NCBI GenBank assembly: GCA_020060385.1
Contig: JAGVAH010000028.1
Coordinates: 1 to 64,000, forward strand
Direction: 5' to 3'
DNA length: 64,000 bases
DNA from: Syntrophobacterales bacterium
GTDB lineage: Bacteria; Desulfobacterota; Desulfobaccia; Desulfobaccales; 0-14-0-80-60-11
Shown: in pieces, positions 17,392-24,406 of the stretch
Layout of the letters: every line of letters starts with the position of its first letter
Numbering within the stretch: position 1 is the stretch's first letter
Translations under genes and position numbers: made by a program
Notes under the pieces: model-generated
Seen by the model: the letters and a program-made list of their open reading frames with translations, nothing else
Databases searched by the model: none
Told to the model about the DNA's origin: nothing

Positions 17392-17463
17392 TGTCATTCT
17401 GAGTGGGCAACGGGCCCCAAGAATCTTGTAAATATAAAGATTCTTTCCTTGGCCCGGGATGAC
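17392..17463. repeat. MITE-like palindromic element
   Basis: A nested inverted repeat: outer GTCATTC/GGATGAC ends, middle GGGCC (17412-17416) with GGCCC (17451-17455), and inner AAGAATCTT (17419-17427) with AAGATTCTT (17437-17445). It has no coding capacity. It resembles short mobile or dispersed palindromes, though only one copy is seen here. Confidence 0.45.
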
Positions 17464-17522
17464 GCAGCGGGACTTCTACAGAGGGTGCAGGCGTTCTTGC
17501 CAGGCTATCAACGCCAATAGGG

Positions 17523-18346
17523 TCAGGACCGGAGCAAGGCCAGGGGGGCGCCCAGCCCCAGCCCCAGGCGCCGGGCTGCGTGCCCCTGGTTGCAGGCGAC
17601 CTCCAGATACCCGTGACTGCCGATCAGGGCCAGGAATTCCCCGGGAGCCGCGTCTTCATAAGTGGCGGAGAGGCCGGAGATGGCGCGGGAGCCGATATGG
17701 ACCAGGAGTCTCCGCTTTTGGAGCCAGGACCGGAGTTCGGAACCAGAGACATTGCTCACCAGATTGCCGAAGTGATCCACATAAATGATCTGCCCTTGAA
17801 TCATTTGGGAGTCCCGGACCTGGGCCGGGAAGGGCAGGGGGAGGGGGTCGGTGAGGGGGGGGCCGAATTGGGAGAGGTCCACTCCCCGGGAGAGATGCGC
17901 GGCCACGGCCCCGAAGAGGTCCCGGCCATGGAAGGTGGCGGCGACCTGGGGCCGGAAATAGGCGGCCACGGTTAGGGAGACGATGGCCAGGTCGGGGCTG
18001 CCGGCCCAGGCCCATTGAAAGAGACCGTTGTCCGGTCCCACCCAAAACTGGCCCCTGGCGGAAGCCGCCAGGCCCCGGCGGCCCGCGCCCACTCCTGGGT
18101 CCACCACCGCCAGATGAATGGCGCCCGGAGGGAAATAGGGAGCCGCCTGGGCCAGAAGGAAAGCCCCGTGAGGATATCCTGGGCCGGGACCTCGTGGGTC
18201 ACATCCACCAGCACCGCCCGGGGGTTGAGCCCCAGGATCACCCCCTTCATGGCCGCCACATAGGCGTCCCGGGTGCCGAAATCAGTGAGCAGGGTGATGA
18301 TGGGCAAAGGAAGCTTGGGAGCCTGTATGGCTGTGGGAGTCATCAA
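17523..18346 (-). pseudogene. SAM hydrolase / SAM hydroxide adenosyltransferase (DUF62), frameshifted
   Basis: Two overlapping frames together make one SAM-hydrolase-family protein of about 270 residues. The first begins with ITLLTDFGTRDAYVAAMKGVI and runs to DVTHEVPAQDILTG. The second picks up as AFLLAQAAPYFPPGAIHLAVVDPGVG and continues through the C-terminal domain (YVDHFGNLVSNV). The switch lies at a run of four C on the plus strand (18164-18167); a fifth C would restore one continuous frame. Members of the family cleave S-adenosylmethionine to adenosine and methionine. Either the gene is newly broken or one base was lost in a homopolymer during sequencing. The likely start is the ATG at 18343. 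Confidence 0.85.
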
Positions 18347-18402
18347 GGTTACTTTTCCTTAAAACTTTAGTTATATTAATGACATTGACCAAAGATAATG
18401 AG

Positions 18403-18436
18403 AACCTAATCTTAAAACATTTTAACAGATTAGGTT
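18403..18436. repeat. 10-bp inverted repeat in AT-rich gap
   Basis: AACCTAATCT (18403-18412) and AGATTAGGTT (18427-18436) are perfect inverse copies with a 14-base loop, in the AT-rich gap between the Kelch protein gene and the SAM hydrolase gene. There is no T-run, so it is a weak terminator candidate. It may act downstream of the Kelch gene or upstream of the hydrolase gene. Confidence 0.35.
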
Positions 18437-18558
18437 TATTCATTGGTCTGCTCTGTTGTCCTGTATGGGTAAGGCTTTTAGGCATCCCAAAAGTTCTTGG
18501 AAAACTTTACTTTATTGAGAGCATTGGGCAGGGCTTATCTTCTGTAATTCGGGAGCAA

Positions 18559-20874
18559 TCAATCACCCCAAAGAAAAAATAAGGCGAGTGCAGGGTTAAA
18601 AGCTGAAACCTTGACCGCGGTTACCTGCTTGGTGTTCAGGCCAGCGCTGGAGAGTTGAAAAGTAGCCGTCTTTTTGAGATCAGTTTTATCTGGGGTGGCC
18701 ACCAGGGTGAAGGTTTGGTAGGTGTTCCAGTTCGCTGAAGAGAAGGTCAGTCTTGTTACTCCCTGAATACTGATGGCCGGGGTGCCGCCGCTTCTGGCGG
18801 CGGTGACGACCACCTTGCCCCCCGGTGGCGCATTGAGTTTTACCTGGAATGAGGCACTCCTTCCTTGATGCACCAACACCGTGTTCCGGTCGGTTATCAT
18901 CTCCAGAGATACGAATTTAAAAGTGGCAGTAATTGAATGATCCCCAGTAATGTTGTTAAAGGTATAAGATGCCACCTGTCCCACGGAAGTGCCGTCCACC
19001 AAAACAGAATTAATCTGGTAACCGGCGATAGGCGTAATCGTAAAAGTGCAGCTGCTGCCGTCAGTTACTTGTATCGCACCTGCAGGGGAGATAGAGCCGC
19101 CGGCTCCGGCGCTGGAGGTTATAGTATGAACTGAAGGCCCGATTACCGTTAGATAGACGGCGATAGTTTTGGTCTGATATGCCCCTTCTGGCCCTACTGC
19201 TCCTCTTATGGTGATGGTGGCGTTATACGTCCCCACGGCCAGGCCGCTGGTGGCATAGTTTACGGTGATGGCATCGTGCTCCCCGGTGGAGGTGCCGCTT
19301 GCCGGGGTGCAGGAAAGCCAGGCCGCGTCCCGGGAGATTGTGTAGGTCAAGGTGCTGCCCCCGGAGTTCCACACTTCAAAGGTCTGGCTGGCGGCATTCT
19401 GGCCCTGCTGGCACGAGGGGCTGAGGCTGGTGCGTGATACTGACAGAACCGGCGCGACGTTTACCGTCAAGGAGACTTTGATGGTTTTGGTCTGAGAGGC
19501 CCCGCTTATAGTGATGGTGGTGTTATACGTCCCTACGGCTAGGCCGCTGGTGGCATAGTTTACGGTGATGGCATCGTGCTCCCCGGTGGAGGTGCCGCTT
19601 GCCGGGGTGCAGGAAAGCCAGGCCGCGTCCTGGGAGATTGTGTAGGTTAAGGTGCCGCCCCCGGAGTTCCACACTTCAAAGGTCTGGCTGGCGGCATTCT
19701 GGCCCTGCGTGCTGGATGCGCTCAGGCTGGTGATCGATACTGACAGGTCAGGGGCAGCCGGGTCGAACAGTTCCGCAGTAGCACCACCTACAGGCTGGTT
19801 TCCCCCCGTCACCATCACCTTGCCGTTGGGGAGAAGGGTGGCCGTATGCCAACTGCGGCCTTCGTGCATATAGCCGGTTAAAGTCCAGACTTCAGTGGCC
19901 GGATCGTAGAGTTCCGCACTATTGACACCAGAATAATTGTACCCTCCTGTCACCAGCACTTCGCCGCTTGGAAGCAGGGTGGCCGTGTGGTACTCGCGGG
20001 CCGTTTGCATGGAGCCAGTTGCAGTCCAGGTTTCGGTGGCCGGGTCGTAGAGTTCCGCACTCGGAAGGATACTTCCTTGGTATTTCCCTTGGTATCCGTA
20101 TCCCCCTGCCACCAGCACCTTGCCGTTGGGAAGCAGGGTGGCCGTGTGGTAATAGCGGGCCGTTTGCATGGAGCCAGTTGCAGTCCAGGTTTCGGTGGCC
20201 GGGTCGTAGAGTTCCGCACTATCTATACCATACGTTCCCCCTGCCACCAATACTTTGCCATTAGATAGAAGAGTGGCTGTGTGTCCATATCGAACCTCTC
20301 GCAGTGGTTCTGTCCCTGTCCAGGTCCCGGTGCCCGGGTCGTAGAGCTCCACACTTCGAAGGGAACCGGCTGTTTGGTTAAATCCCCCTGCTACCAGCAC
20401 CTTGCCGTTGTGAAGAAGGGTGGCCGTGTGGGAATTGCGGGCCGTTTGCATGGGGGTGATGGTAGTCCAATCCCCGGTGCCGGGGTCGAAGAGTTCCGCA
20501 CTTTGACGACATGCAAGACTGTTACCATATCTTCCCCCCGTCACCAGCACCTTGCCGTTGGGGAGAAGGGTGGCCGTATGGTAACAGCGGCTTTCGTGCA
20601 TAGAGCCGGTTACAGTCCATACTTCAGCGGCCGGGTCGTAGAGTTCCGCACTATCGACACCATAAAAATTGTCCCCTGTTCCCCCTGCCGCCAGCACCTC
20701 GCCGCTTGGAAGCAGGGTGGCAGTGTGAGCATTCCGCCATACATGTGTATTACCGGTATAGATCCAACTGGCAGCCGTGGCTGTTTGGGGAATAACGAGG
20801 CTCAAGGCCAGGGCCAGGAAGATCAACCCTACTGAAATACGGCGTCTTTTTCCACAATCTTTGCGCTCGTTCAA
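18559..20874 (-). CDS. Secreted Kelch-propeller protein with duplicated BACON-type domains
   Basis: This is a 771-residue exported protein. A signal peptide (RRRISVGLIFLALALSLVIP) is followed by seven Kelch-type units of the form HTATLLPNGKVLVAGG...SAELYDPATETW (about residues 45-365), enough for one seven-bladed propeller. Next come two nearly identical BACON/Ig-like domains of 100 residues each, then an InlB-type B-repeat-like domain (GGSISPAG...GYQINSVLVDG...HSITATF), then a final beta domain. The BACON copies repeat at exactly 300-base offset in the DNA, pointing to recent duplication. The start is TTG with a poorly placed AGGAGGAGG upstream, so the exact N-terminus is uncertain. The role is probably cell-surface adhesion or glycan binding; the substrate is unknown. 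Confidence 0.8.
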   Translation of the reverse strand: MNERKDCGKRRRISVGLIFLALALSLVIPQTATAASWIYTGNTHVWRNAHTATLLPSGEVLAAGGTGDNFYGVDSAELYDPAAEVWTVTGSMHESRCYHTATLLPNGKVLVTGGRYGNSLACRQSAELFDPGTGDWTTITPMQTARNSHTATLLHNGKVLVAGGFNQTAGSLRSVELYDPGTGTWTGTEPLREVRYGHTATLLSNGKVLVAGGTYGIDSAELYDPATETWTATGSMQTARYYHTATLLPNGKVLVAGGYGYQGKYQGSILPSAELYDPATETWTATGSMQTAREYHTATLLPSGEVLVTGGYNYSGVNSAELYDPATEVWTLTGYMHEGRSWHTATLLPNGKVMVTGGNQPVGGATAELFDPAAPDLSVSITSLSASSTQGQNAASQTFEVWNSGGGTLTYTISQDAAWLSCTPASGTSTGEHDAITVNYATSGLAVGTYNTTITISGASQTKTIKVSLTVNVAPVLSVSRTSLSPSCQQGQNAASQTFEVWNSGGSTLTYTISRDAAWLSCTPASGTSTGEHDAITVNYATSGLAVGTYNATITIRGAVGPEGAYQTKTIAVYLTVIGPSVHTITSSAGAGGSISPAGAIQVTDGSSCTFTITPIAGYQINSVLVDGTSVGQVASYTFNNITGDHSITATFKFVSLEMITDRNTVLVHQGRSASFQVKLNAPPGGKVVVTAARSGGTPAISIQGVTRLTFSSANWNTYQTFTLVATPDKTDLKKTATFQLSSAGLNTKQVTAVKVSAFNPALALFFLWGD

Positions 20875-21044
20875 TCTGGGTACCGTAACCCCTCCTCCTG
20901 CCGAGGCAAATGGCGGACTTTGATTCAGATTGCGGGCGTCATTGGCTGGCTCTGTTCACCATGGGGTTGTTGCAGCACCTTTTGAAGACTAACACTATGT
21001 TTTTTATTAATGTAAACATTCTCTTATATTTTTTCTACCATTAT

Positions 21045-21410
21045 TCAGCTATCCAAAATTTTCTTCACTTCCTCCCGGACGCGTTCCGCGGGCAGGGCCC
21101 CGGCAAAGCGGCCCTGGCCGTTGATATACACCAGGGGAGTGGGATAAGCCAGGGAGCAGAGCAGGGGGGTCTGGGGCAACTGGGGGCCCCGGGGGTCCTT
21201 GAGGACATTGATGTATTCCACTGCTACTTGTCCGGGAAATGCAGCTTCCAGGGTCAAGGCCAGGGCCTGGGTCTGAAATTCCATGTTGGCCGTGGCCAGG
21301 GGATCGCCTCCCTCCTGGTGGTGATGGCCGCCACAGCCGCAGCCGCAATCCCCGGCCCGGGCCTGGGGCGCGTCGTAAATCACCACCTCCACTTTTGCCG
21401 GAGAAGTCAT
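21045..21410 (-). CDS. Small protein with Cys/His cluster and thioredoxin-like C-terminal half
   Basis: This is a 121-residue cytoplasmic protein. Near residues 22-31 it has CGCGCGGHHH, a dense potential metal site. The rest (VEVVIYDAP start, ALTLEAAFPGQVAVEYINVL, TPLVYINGQGRFAGALPAERVREEVKKIL) has the strand-helix order and the Pro-containing turn of a thioredoxin-like fold, but no CxxC at the usual active-site position. The start has GAGGG upstream. I do not recognise a named family; a redox or metal-handling role is a guess from composition. Confidence 0.6.
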   Translation of the reverse strand: MTSPAKVEVVIYDAPQARAGDCGCGCGGHHHQEGGDPLATANMEFQTQALALTLEAAFPGQVAVEYINVLKDPRGPQLPQTPLLCSLAYPTPLVYINGQGRFAGALPAERVREEVKKILDS

Positions 21411-21613
21411 AAATCAGCCCTCACGATTCTTTGCCAAATTATCAAAAGATAATGAAGCCTTAATCATCCTCATTCTCGCGCCGAATGCCGCAGAACCCAA
21501 CAATTTTTCCCCAGGCCGGATATAATAAAAACTTCCTCAGCCAAAGAGGGTGCACTTCGAACCCCGGATGCTTAGCATATGGACATTCTGTAAACAGATC
21601 AGGAGTGGAACAA

Positions 21614-22450
21614 ATGGAATCGGAAATTATCAAGGCCATTGAGCTGGCCATCGCCCATGAGTTAGAGGCCCGGAAGAGCTATCTGGCCCTGGCCCAGGAG
21701 AGCGAAGATCCGGAGCTCCAAAGCCTGCTCCGGGAAATCGCCGCGGAGGAGGCGGGGCACGAGGCTACTTTACGCAGCCGCCTTCGTCTCTACGAAGAGA
21801 AGCATCTCCTCCGGGATACCATCTCCCGCTACGTCAGCCCCCAGATGTGCAGCGAGATTTTAAGCAACCCCGACCTGTTGCAACTGGGGGGAGAACGCCG
21901 CAAGGTCACCGTCCTTTTTGCGGATATCAAGGGGTTTACCTCTCTTTCGGAAAAGATGGAGCCGGAGAAGGTGGTGGATGTGCTCAACACCTTTTTCACG
22001 GAAATGGTGGAACTGGTCTTTCAACACCAGGGAACTTTGGATAAATTCCTGGGGGACGCGCTGATGGTGGAGTTCGGGGTGCCGGTGGCCATCCCCGAGG
22101 CCCCGGCCCGGGCCGTGGCCTGCGCCCTGGCCATGCATCGGCGCCTGCAAGAGATGCGGTACTTGGAACTTACTCCCATCCGGGGGATGCGTATCGGCAT
22201 CAGCACCGGCGAAGCCATCGTCGGCAATATCGGCTCCGATAAGCGCATGGATTTCACGGTAATCGGCGATGTGGTCAATGTGGCCGCGCGGTTGCTGGAA
22301 CATGCCAAAGAATCGGAGGTAGACATCCTGCTCACTGAGGCCACCTTCCGGGAAGTGGAGGGCCTGTACCGGTTTCAGACCTTGCCGCCGGTGGTGCTCC
22401 GGGGACGGAGAGAACCCACCGCAGTCTATCAATTACTGTCCGAAACATAG
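21614..22450 (+). CDS. Ferritin-like half-domain fused to class III nucleotide cyclase
   Basis: This is a 278-residue soluble protein. Residues 1-60 form two helices matching one half of a rubrerythrin/ferritin-like site: EARKSY around Glu18, and EEAGH giving Glu46-x-x-His49. A linker (LRDTISRYVSPQMCSEIL) leads into a class III cyclase domain with metal Asp in VLFADIKGFTSLSE, substrate Lys and second Asp in TLDKFLGDALMVEFG, and DFTVIGDVVNVAARL. All determinants expected for cAMP synthesis are present. The start is the ATG at 21614 with AGGAG upstream; the longer frame to 21485 is unlikely. Because these cyclases work as dimers, two half-sites could build one diiron centre, suggesting control by oxygen, peroxide or iron. 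That is inference. Confidence 0.85.
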   Translation: MESEIIKAIELAIAHELEARKSYLALAQESEDPELQSLLREIAAEEAGHEATLRSRLRLYEEKHLLRDTISRYVSPQMCSEILSNPDLLQLGGERRKVTVLFADIKGFTSLSEKMEPEKVVDVLNTFFTEMVELVFQHQGTLDKFLGDALMVEFGVPVAIPEAPARAVACALAMHRRLQEMRYLELTPIRGMRIGISTGEAIVGNIGSDKRMDFTVIGDVVNVAARLLEHAKESEVDILLTEATFREVEGLYRFQTLPPVVLRGRREPTAVYQLLSET

Positions 22451-22505
22451 GAATGATCAGGGTATCAGGGTATAGTCGAGAATAATAAAATTTGTGAAAA
22501 ATTTA

Positions 22506-22534
22506 TTGACAAGCTTTTAGATATGTATTAATTT
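22506..22534 (+). promoter_or_regulatory. Candidate sigma70 promoter of sat
   Basis: A perfect TTGACA (22506-22511) is followed after 17 bases by a weak TAATTT (22529-22534), in an AT-rich stretch upstream of sat. The transcript would start near 22541 with a leader of about 80 bases. The weak -10 makes this a moderate call. Confidence 0.4.
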
Positions 22535-22550
22535 GAGAATCTGAATGACA

Positions 22551-22566
22551 TGTGAAATTTTTCACA
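22551..22566. promoter_or_regulatory. CRP/FNR-family operator upstream of sat (HcpR-like)
   Basis: TGTGAAATTTTTCACA is a perfect palindrome with the CRP/FNR spacing TGTGA-N6-TCACA, 56 bases upstream of the sat start codon. In sulfate reducers the CRP/FNR regulator HcpR is reported to bind TTGTGA-N6-TCACAA sites, including ones near sulfate-reduction genes. The present site differs from that by one base per half. Its position just after the candidate -10 would suit repression from that promoter. Which regulator binds is not shown. Confidence 0.65.
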
Positions 22567-22621
22567 TTTTTCCAATCAACTAGCTTTAGACATAAAGTCT
22601 TAAACCCGAGGAGGAAGATAG

Positions 22622-23851
22622 ATGGCTTTAGTAAATCCGCTTGGAAAAGAAAAGAAATTAAAACCCTTACTGCTTTCCCCGGCCGAAATCGCTGAGGAGA
22701 AAAAGCGGGCCAAGGAACTCACCGTGGTCACTCTGACCTCCCGGGAAACAGCCGACCTGATCATGATGGGTATCGGCGGTTTTACCCCCCTGGACGGTTT
22801 CATGGGCCAAGCCGACTGGAAAGGTTCCGTAGGCGACATGAAACTCACGGACGGCACCTTCTGGCCCATCCCCGTCACCATGTCCGTCAACAAGGGCAAG
22901 GCCGATGCCATCAAGATCGGCCAGGAAGTGCTCCTGGTGGATGAAGAGACGGAAGAGATGATGGGGACCATGAAGGTCACCGATAAGTACGAGATCGACA
23001 AAGCCTGGGAGTGCAAAGAGGTTTTCACTACCAATGATATGGAGCACCCGGGCGTGCAGATGGTCATGAACCAGGAGGCAGTCAACCTGGGCGGCACCGT
23101 TAAAGTCTGGAGTGAAGGCCCCTTCCCGAAACAGTATCCCGGCCTCTACATGCGGCCCTGGGAAACCCGGAAGATGTTTGAGGACAAGGGTTGGAACACC
23201 ATCGCCGCCCTGCAGCTCCGGAACCCCATGCACCGCTCCCACGAGTACCTGGCCAAGATCGCCATCGAGGTCTGCGACGGCTTGCTCATCCACCAGCTCC
23301 TGGGCAAACTGAAACCCGGGGACATCCCCGCGGAAGTGCGCACCGACGCCATCAACGTCCTCACCCAGTATTACTTTGTGAAGGACACCTGCATCCAGTC
23401 CGGCTATCCTTTGGATATGCGTTACGCCGGCCCCCGGGAAGCCCTGTTCCACGCGGTCTTCCGCCAAAACTTCGGCTGCTCCCACCTCATCGTCGGCCGG
23501 GACCATGCGGGCGTCGGCGAGTACTACGGCCCCTTCGACGCCCAGAAGATCTTCACCCAGATCCCCAAGGACGCCCTGGAGCTCAAACCCCTGAACATCG
23601 ACTGGACCTTCTTCTGCCACAAGTGCCGGGGCATGGCCTCCATGCGCACCTGCCCCCACGGCAAGGAAGACCGCCTCATGCTCTCCGGCACCATGCTCCG
23701 GAAGCTCCTCTCCGAAGGCGGGGAAGTGCCCGCGGACTTCAGCCGTCCGGAAGTCCTGGCGGTGCTCCGCAAGTACTACGCCGGCCTCACCGAGAAGGTG
23801 GAGGTCAAAGTCCACGGGTTCGCCACCGGCGACATCCCGGCCAAGAAGTAA
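22622..23851 (+). CDS. sat: Sulfate adenylyltransferase (ATP sulfurylase)
   Basis: This is a 409-residue dissimilatory-type Sat. It converts sulfate and ATP to adenosine 5'-phosphosulfate and pyrophosphate, the entry step of sulfate respiration in the cytoplasm. Key motifs are [14 protein letters not shown] (the nucleotide-binding RNPxHxxH motif), [18 protein letters not shown], and [16 protein letters not shown], the Cys cluster near the C-terminus seen in zinc-containing Sat enzymes. A strong ribosome-binding site (GAGGAGG) precedes the ATG. It is followed 95 bases later by aprB and aprA and preceded by a CRP/FNR-type palindrome. There is no APS kinase domain, as expected for a respiratory enzyme. 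Confidence 0.98.
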   Translation: MALVNPLGKEKKLKPLLLSPAEIAEEKKRAKELTVVTLTSRETADLIMMGIGGFTPLDGFMGQADWKGSVGDMKLTDGTFWPIPVTMSVNKGKADAIKIGQEVLLVDEETEEMMGTMKVTDKYEIDKAWECKEVFTTNDMEHPGVQMVMNQEAVNLGGTVKVWSEGPFPKQYPGLYMRPWETRKMFEDKGWNTIAALQLRNPMHRSHEYLAKIAIEVCDGLLIHQLLGKLKPGDIPAEVRTDAINVLTQYYFVKDTCIQSGYPLDMRYAGPREALFHAVFRQNFGCSHLIVGRDHAGVGEYYGPFDAQKIFTQIPKDALELKPLNIDWTFFCHKCRGMASMRTCPHGKEDRLMLSGTMLRKLLSEGGEVPADFSRPEVLAVLRKYYAGLTEKVEVKVHGFATGDIPAKK

Positions 23852-23862
23852 GGCGTCAAGCT

Positions 23863-23896
23863 GGGAGGAGGCGGAACCTGTCCCTAGCCTCCTCCC
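23863..23896 (+). promoter_or_regulatory. Strong hairpin between sat and aprB
   Basis: GGGAGGAGGC (23863-23872) pairs perfectly with GCCTCCTCCC (23887-23896) over a 14-base loop. There is no T-run, so full termination is unlikely. It may stabilise or separate the sat and aprBA messages so their protein ratios differ. Confidence 0.4.
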
Positions 23897-23946
23897 ATGT
23901 AAGTATAAAGTTAACCGCTTTAACCCTAATGAGGAGGTTTTAAGTT

Positions 23947-24369
23947 ATGCCGAGTTTCGTAATCGTGGAAAAATGTGATGGCTGCAAAGCCCTGGACAAG
24001 ACCGCTTGCCAGTACATTTGTCCCAATGACCTGATGGTCCTGGAGCCCGAACAGAAAAAGGCTTACAACCAGGAACCGGAACAGTGCTGGGAATGCTACA
24101 ACTGCGTGAAGATTTGCCCCGTGCAGGCCATCGAAGTCCGGCACTATGCGGACATCATGCCCCTGGGCTCCAGCACCATCCCCATGCGGTCAAGCGACAG
24201 CATCACCTGGACCATTAAGTTCCGGAATCAGAAGACCATCAAGCGGTTCAAATTCCCGGTCCGCACCACGCCGGAAGGCTCCATTGACTGCTTCAAGGGC
24301 AAAACCATGCCCACGGCGGATGATCTGAAGAAACCCGGTTTCTTCACCGGCGCGGCCCGCACCGAGTAG
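23947..24369 (+). CDS. aprB: Adenylylsulfate (APS) reductase beta subunit
   Basis: This is a 140-residue iron-sulfur subunit. It carries two [4Fe-4S] clusters: VEKCDGCKALDKTACQYICP and QCWECYNCVKICPVQAIEV. The C-terminal tail (TTPEGSIDCFKGKTMPTADDLKKPGFFTG) is typical of AprB, where it wraps around the alpha subunit. It passes electrons from the quinone-linked donor, probably QmoABC, to the FAD of AprA. The ribosome-binding site is GAGGAGG. aprA begins 37 bases downstream, and the length matches the family. Confidence 0.97.
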   Translation: MPSFVIVEKCDGCKALDKTACQYICPNDLMVLEPEQKKAYNQEPEQCWECYNCVKICPVQAIEVRHYADIMPLGSSTIPMRSSDSITWTIKFRNQKTIKRFKFPVRTTPEGSIDCFKGKTMPTADDLKKPGFFTGAARTE

Positions 24370-24406
24370 TCCAGCAGCAGCGAAAATTCAAGGAGGTTAA
24401 TGAGAT

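Noticed and set aside
18379-18582. 67-residue plus-strand open frame in the AT-rich gap
   Set aside because: It overlaps the Kelch gene end and has no ribosome-binding site or recognisable family.
19130-20700. Regularly spaced DNA repeats that might be read as a CRISPR array
   Set aside because: Repeats encode Kelch and BACON units in frame, with spacing of about 150-300 bases and no unique spacers.
22667-23815. 382-residue minus-strand open frame
   Set aside because: It is antisense to sat, and the sat product has complete family motifs.
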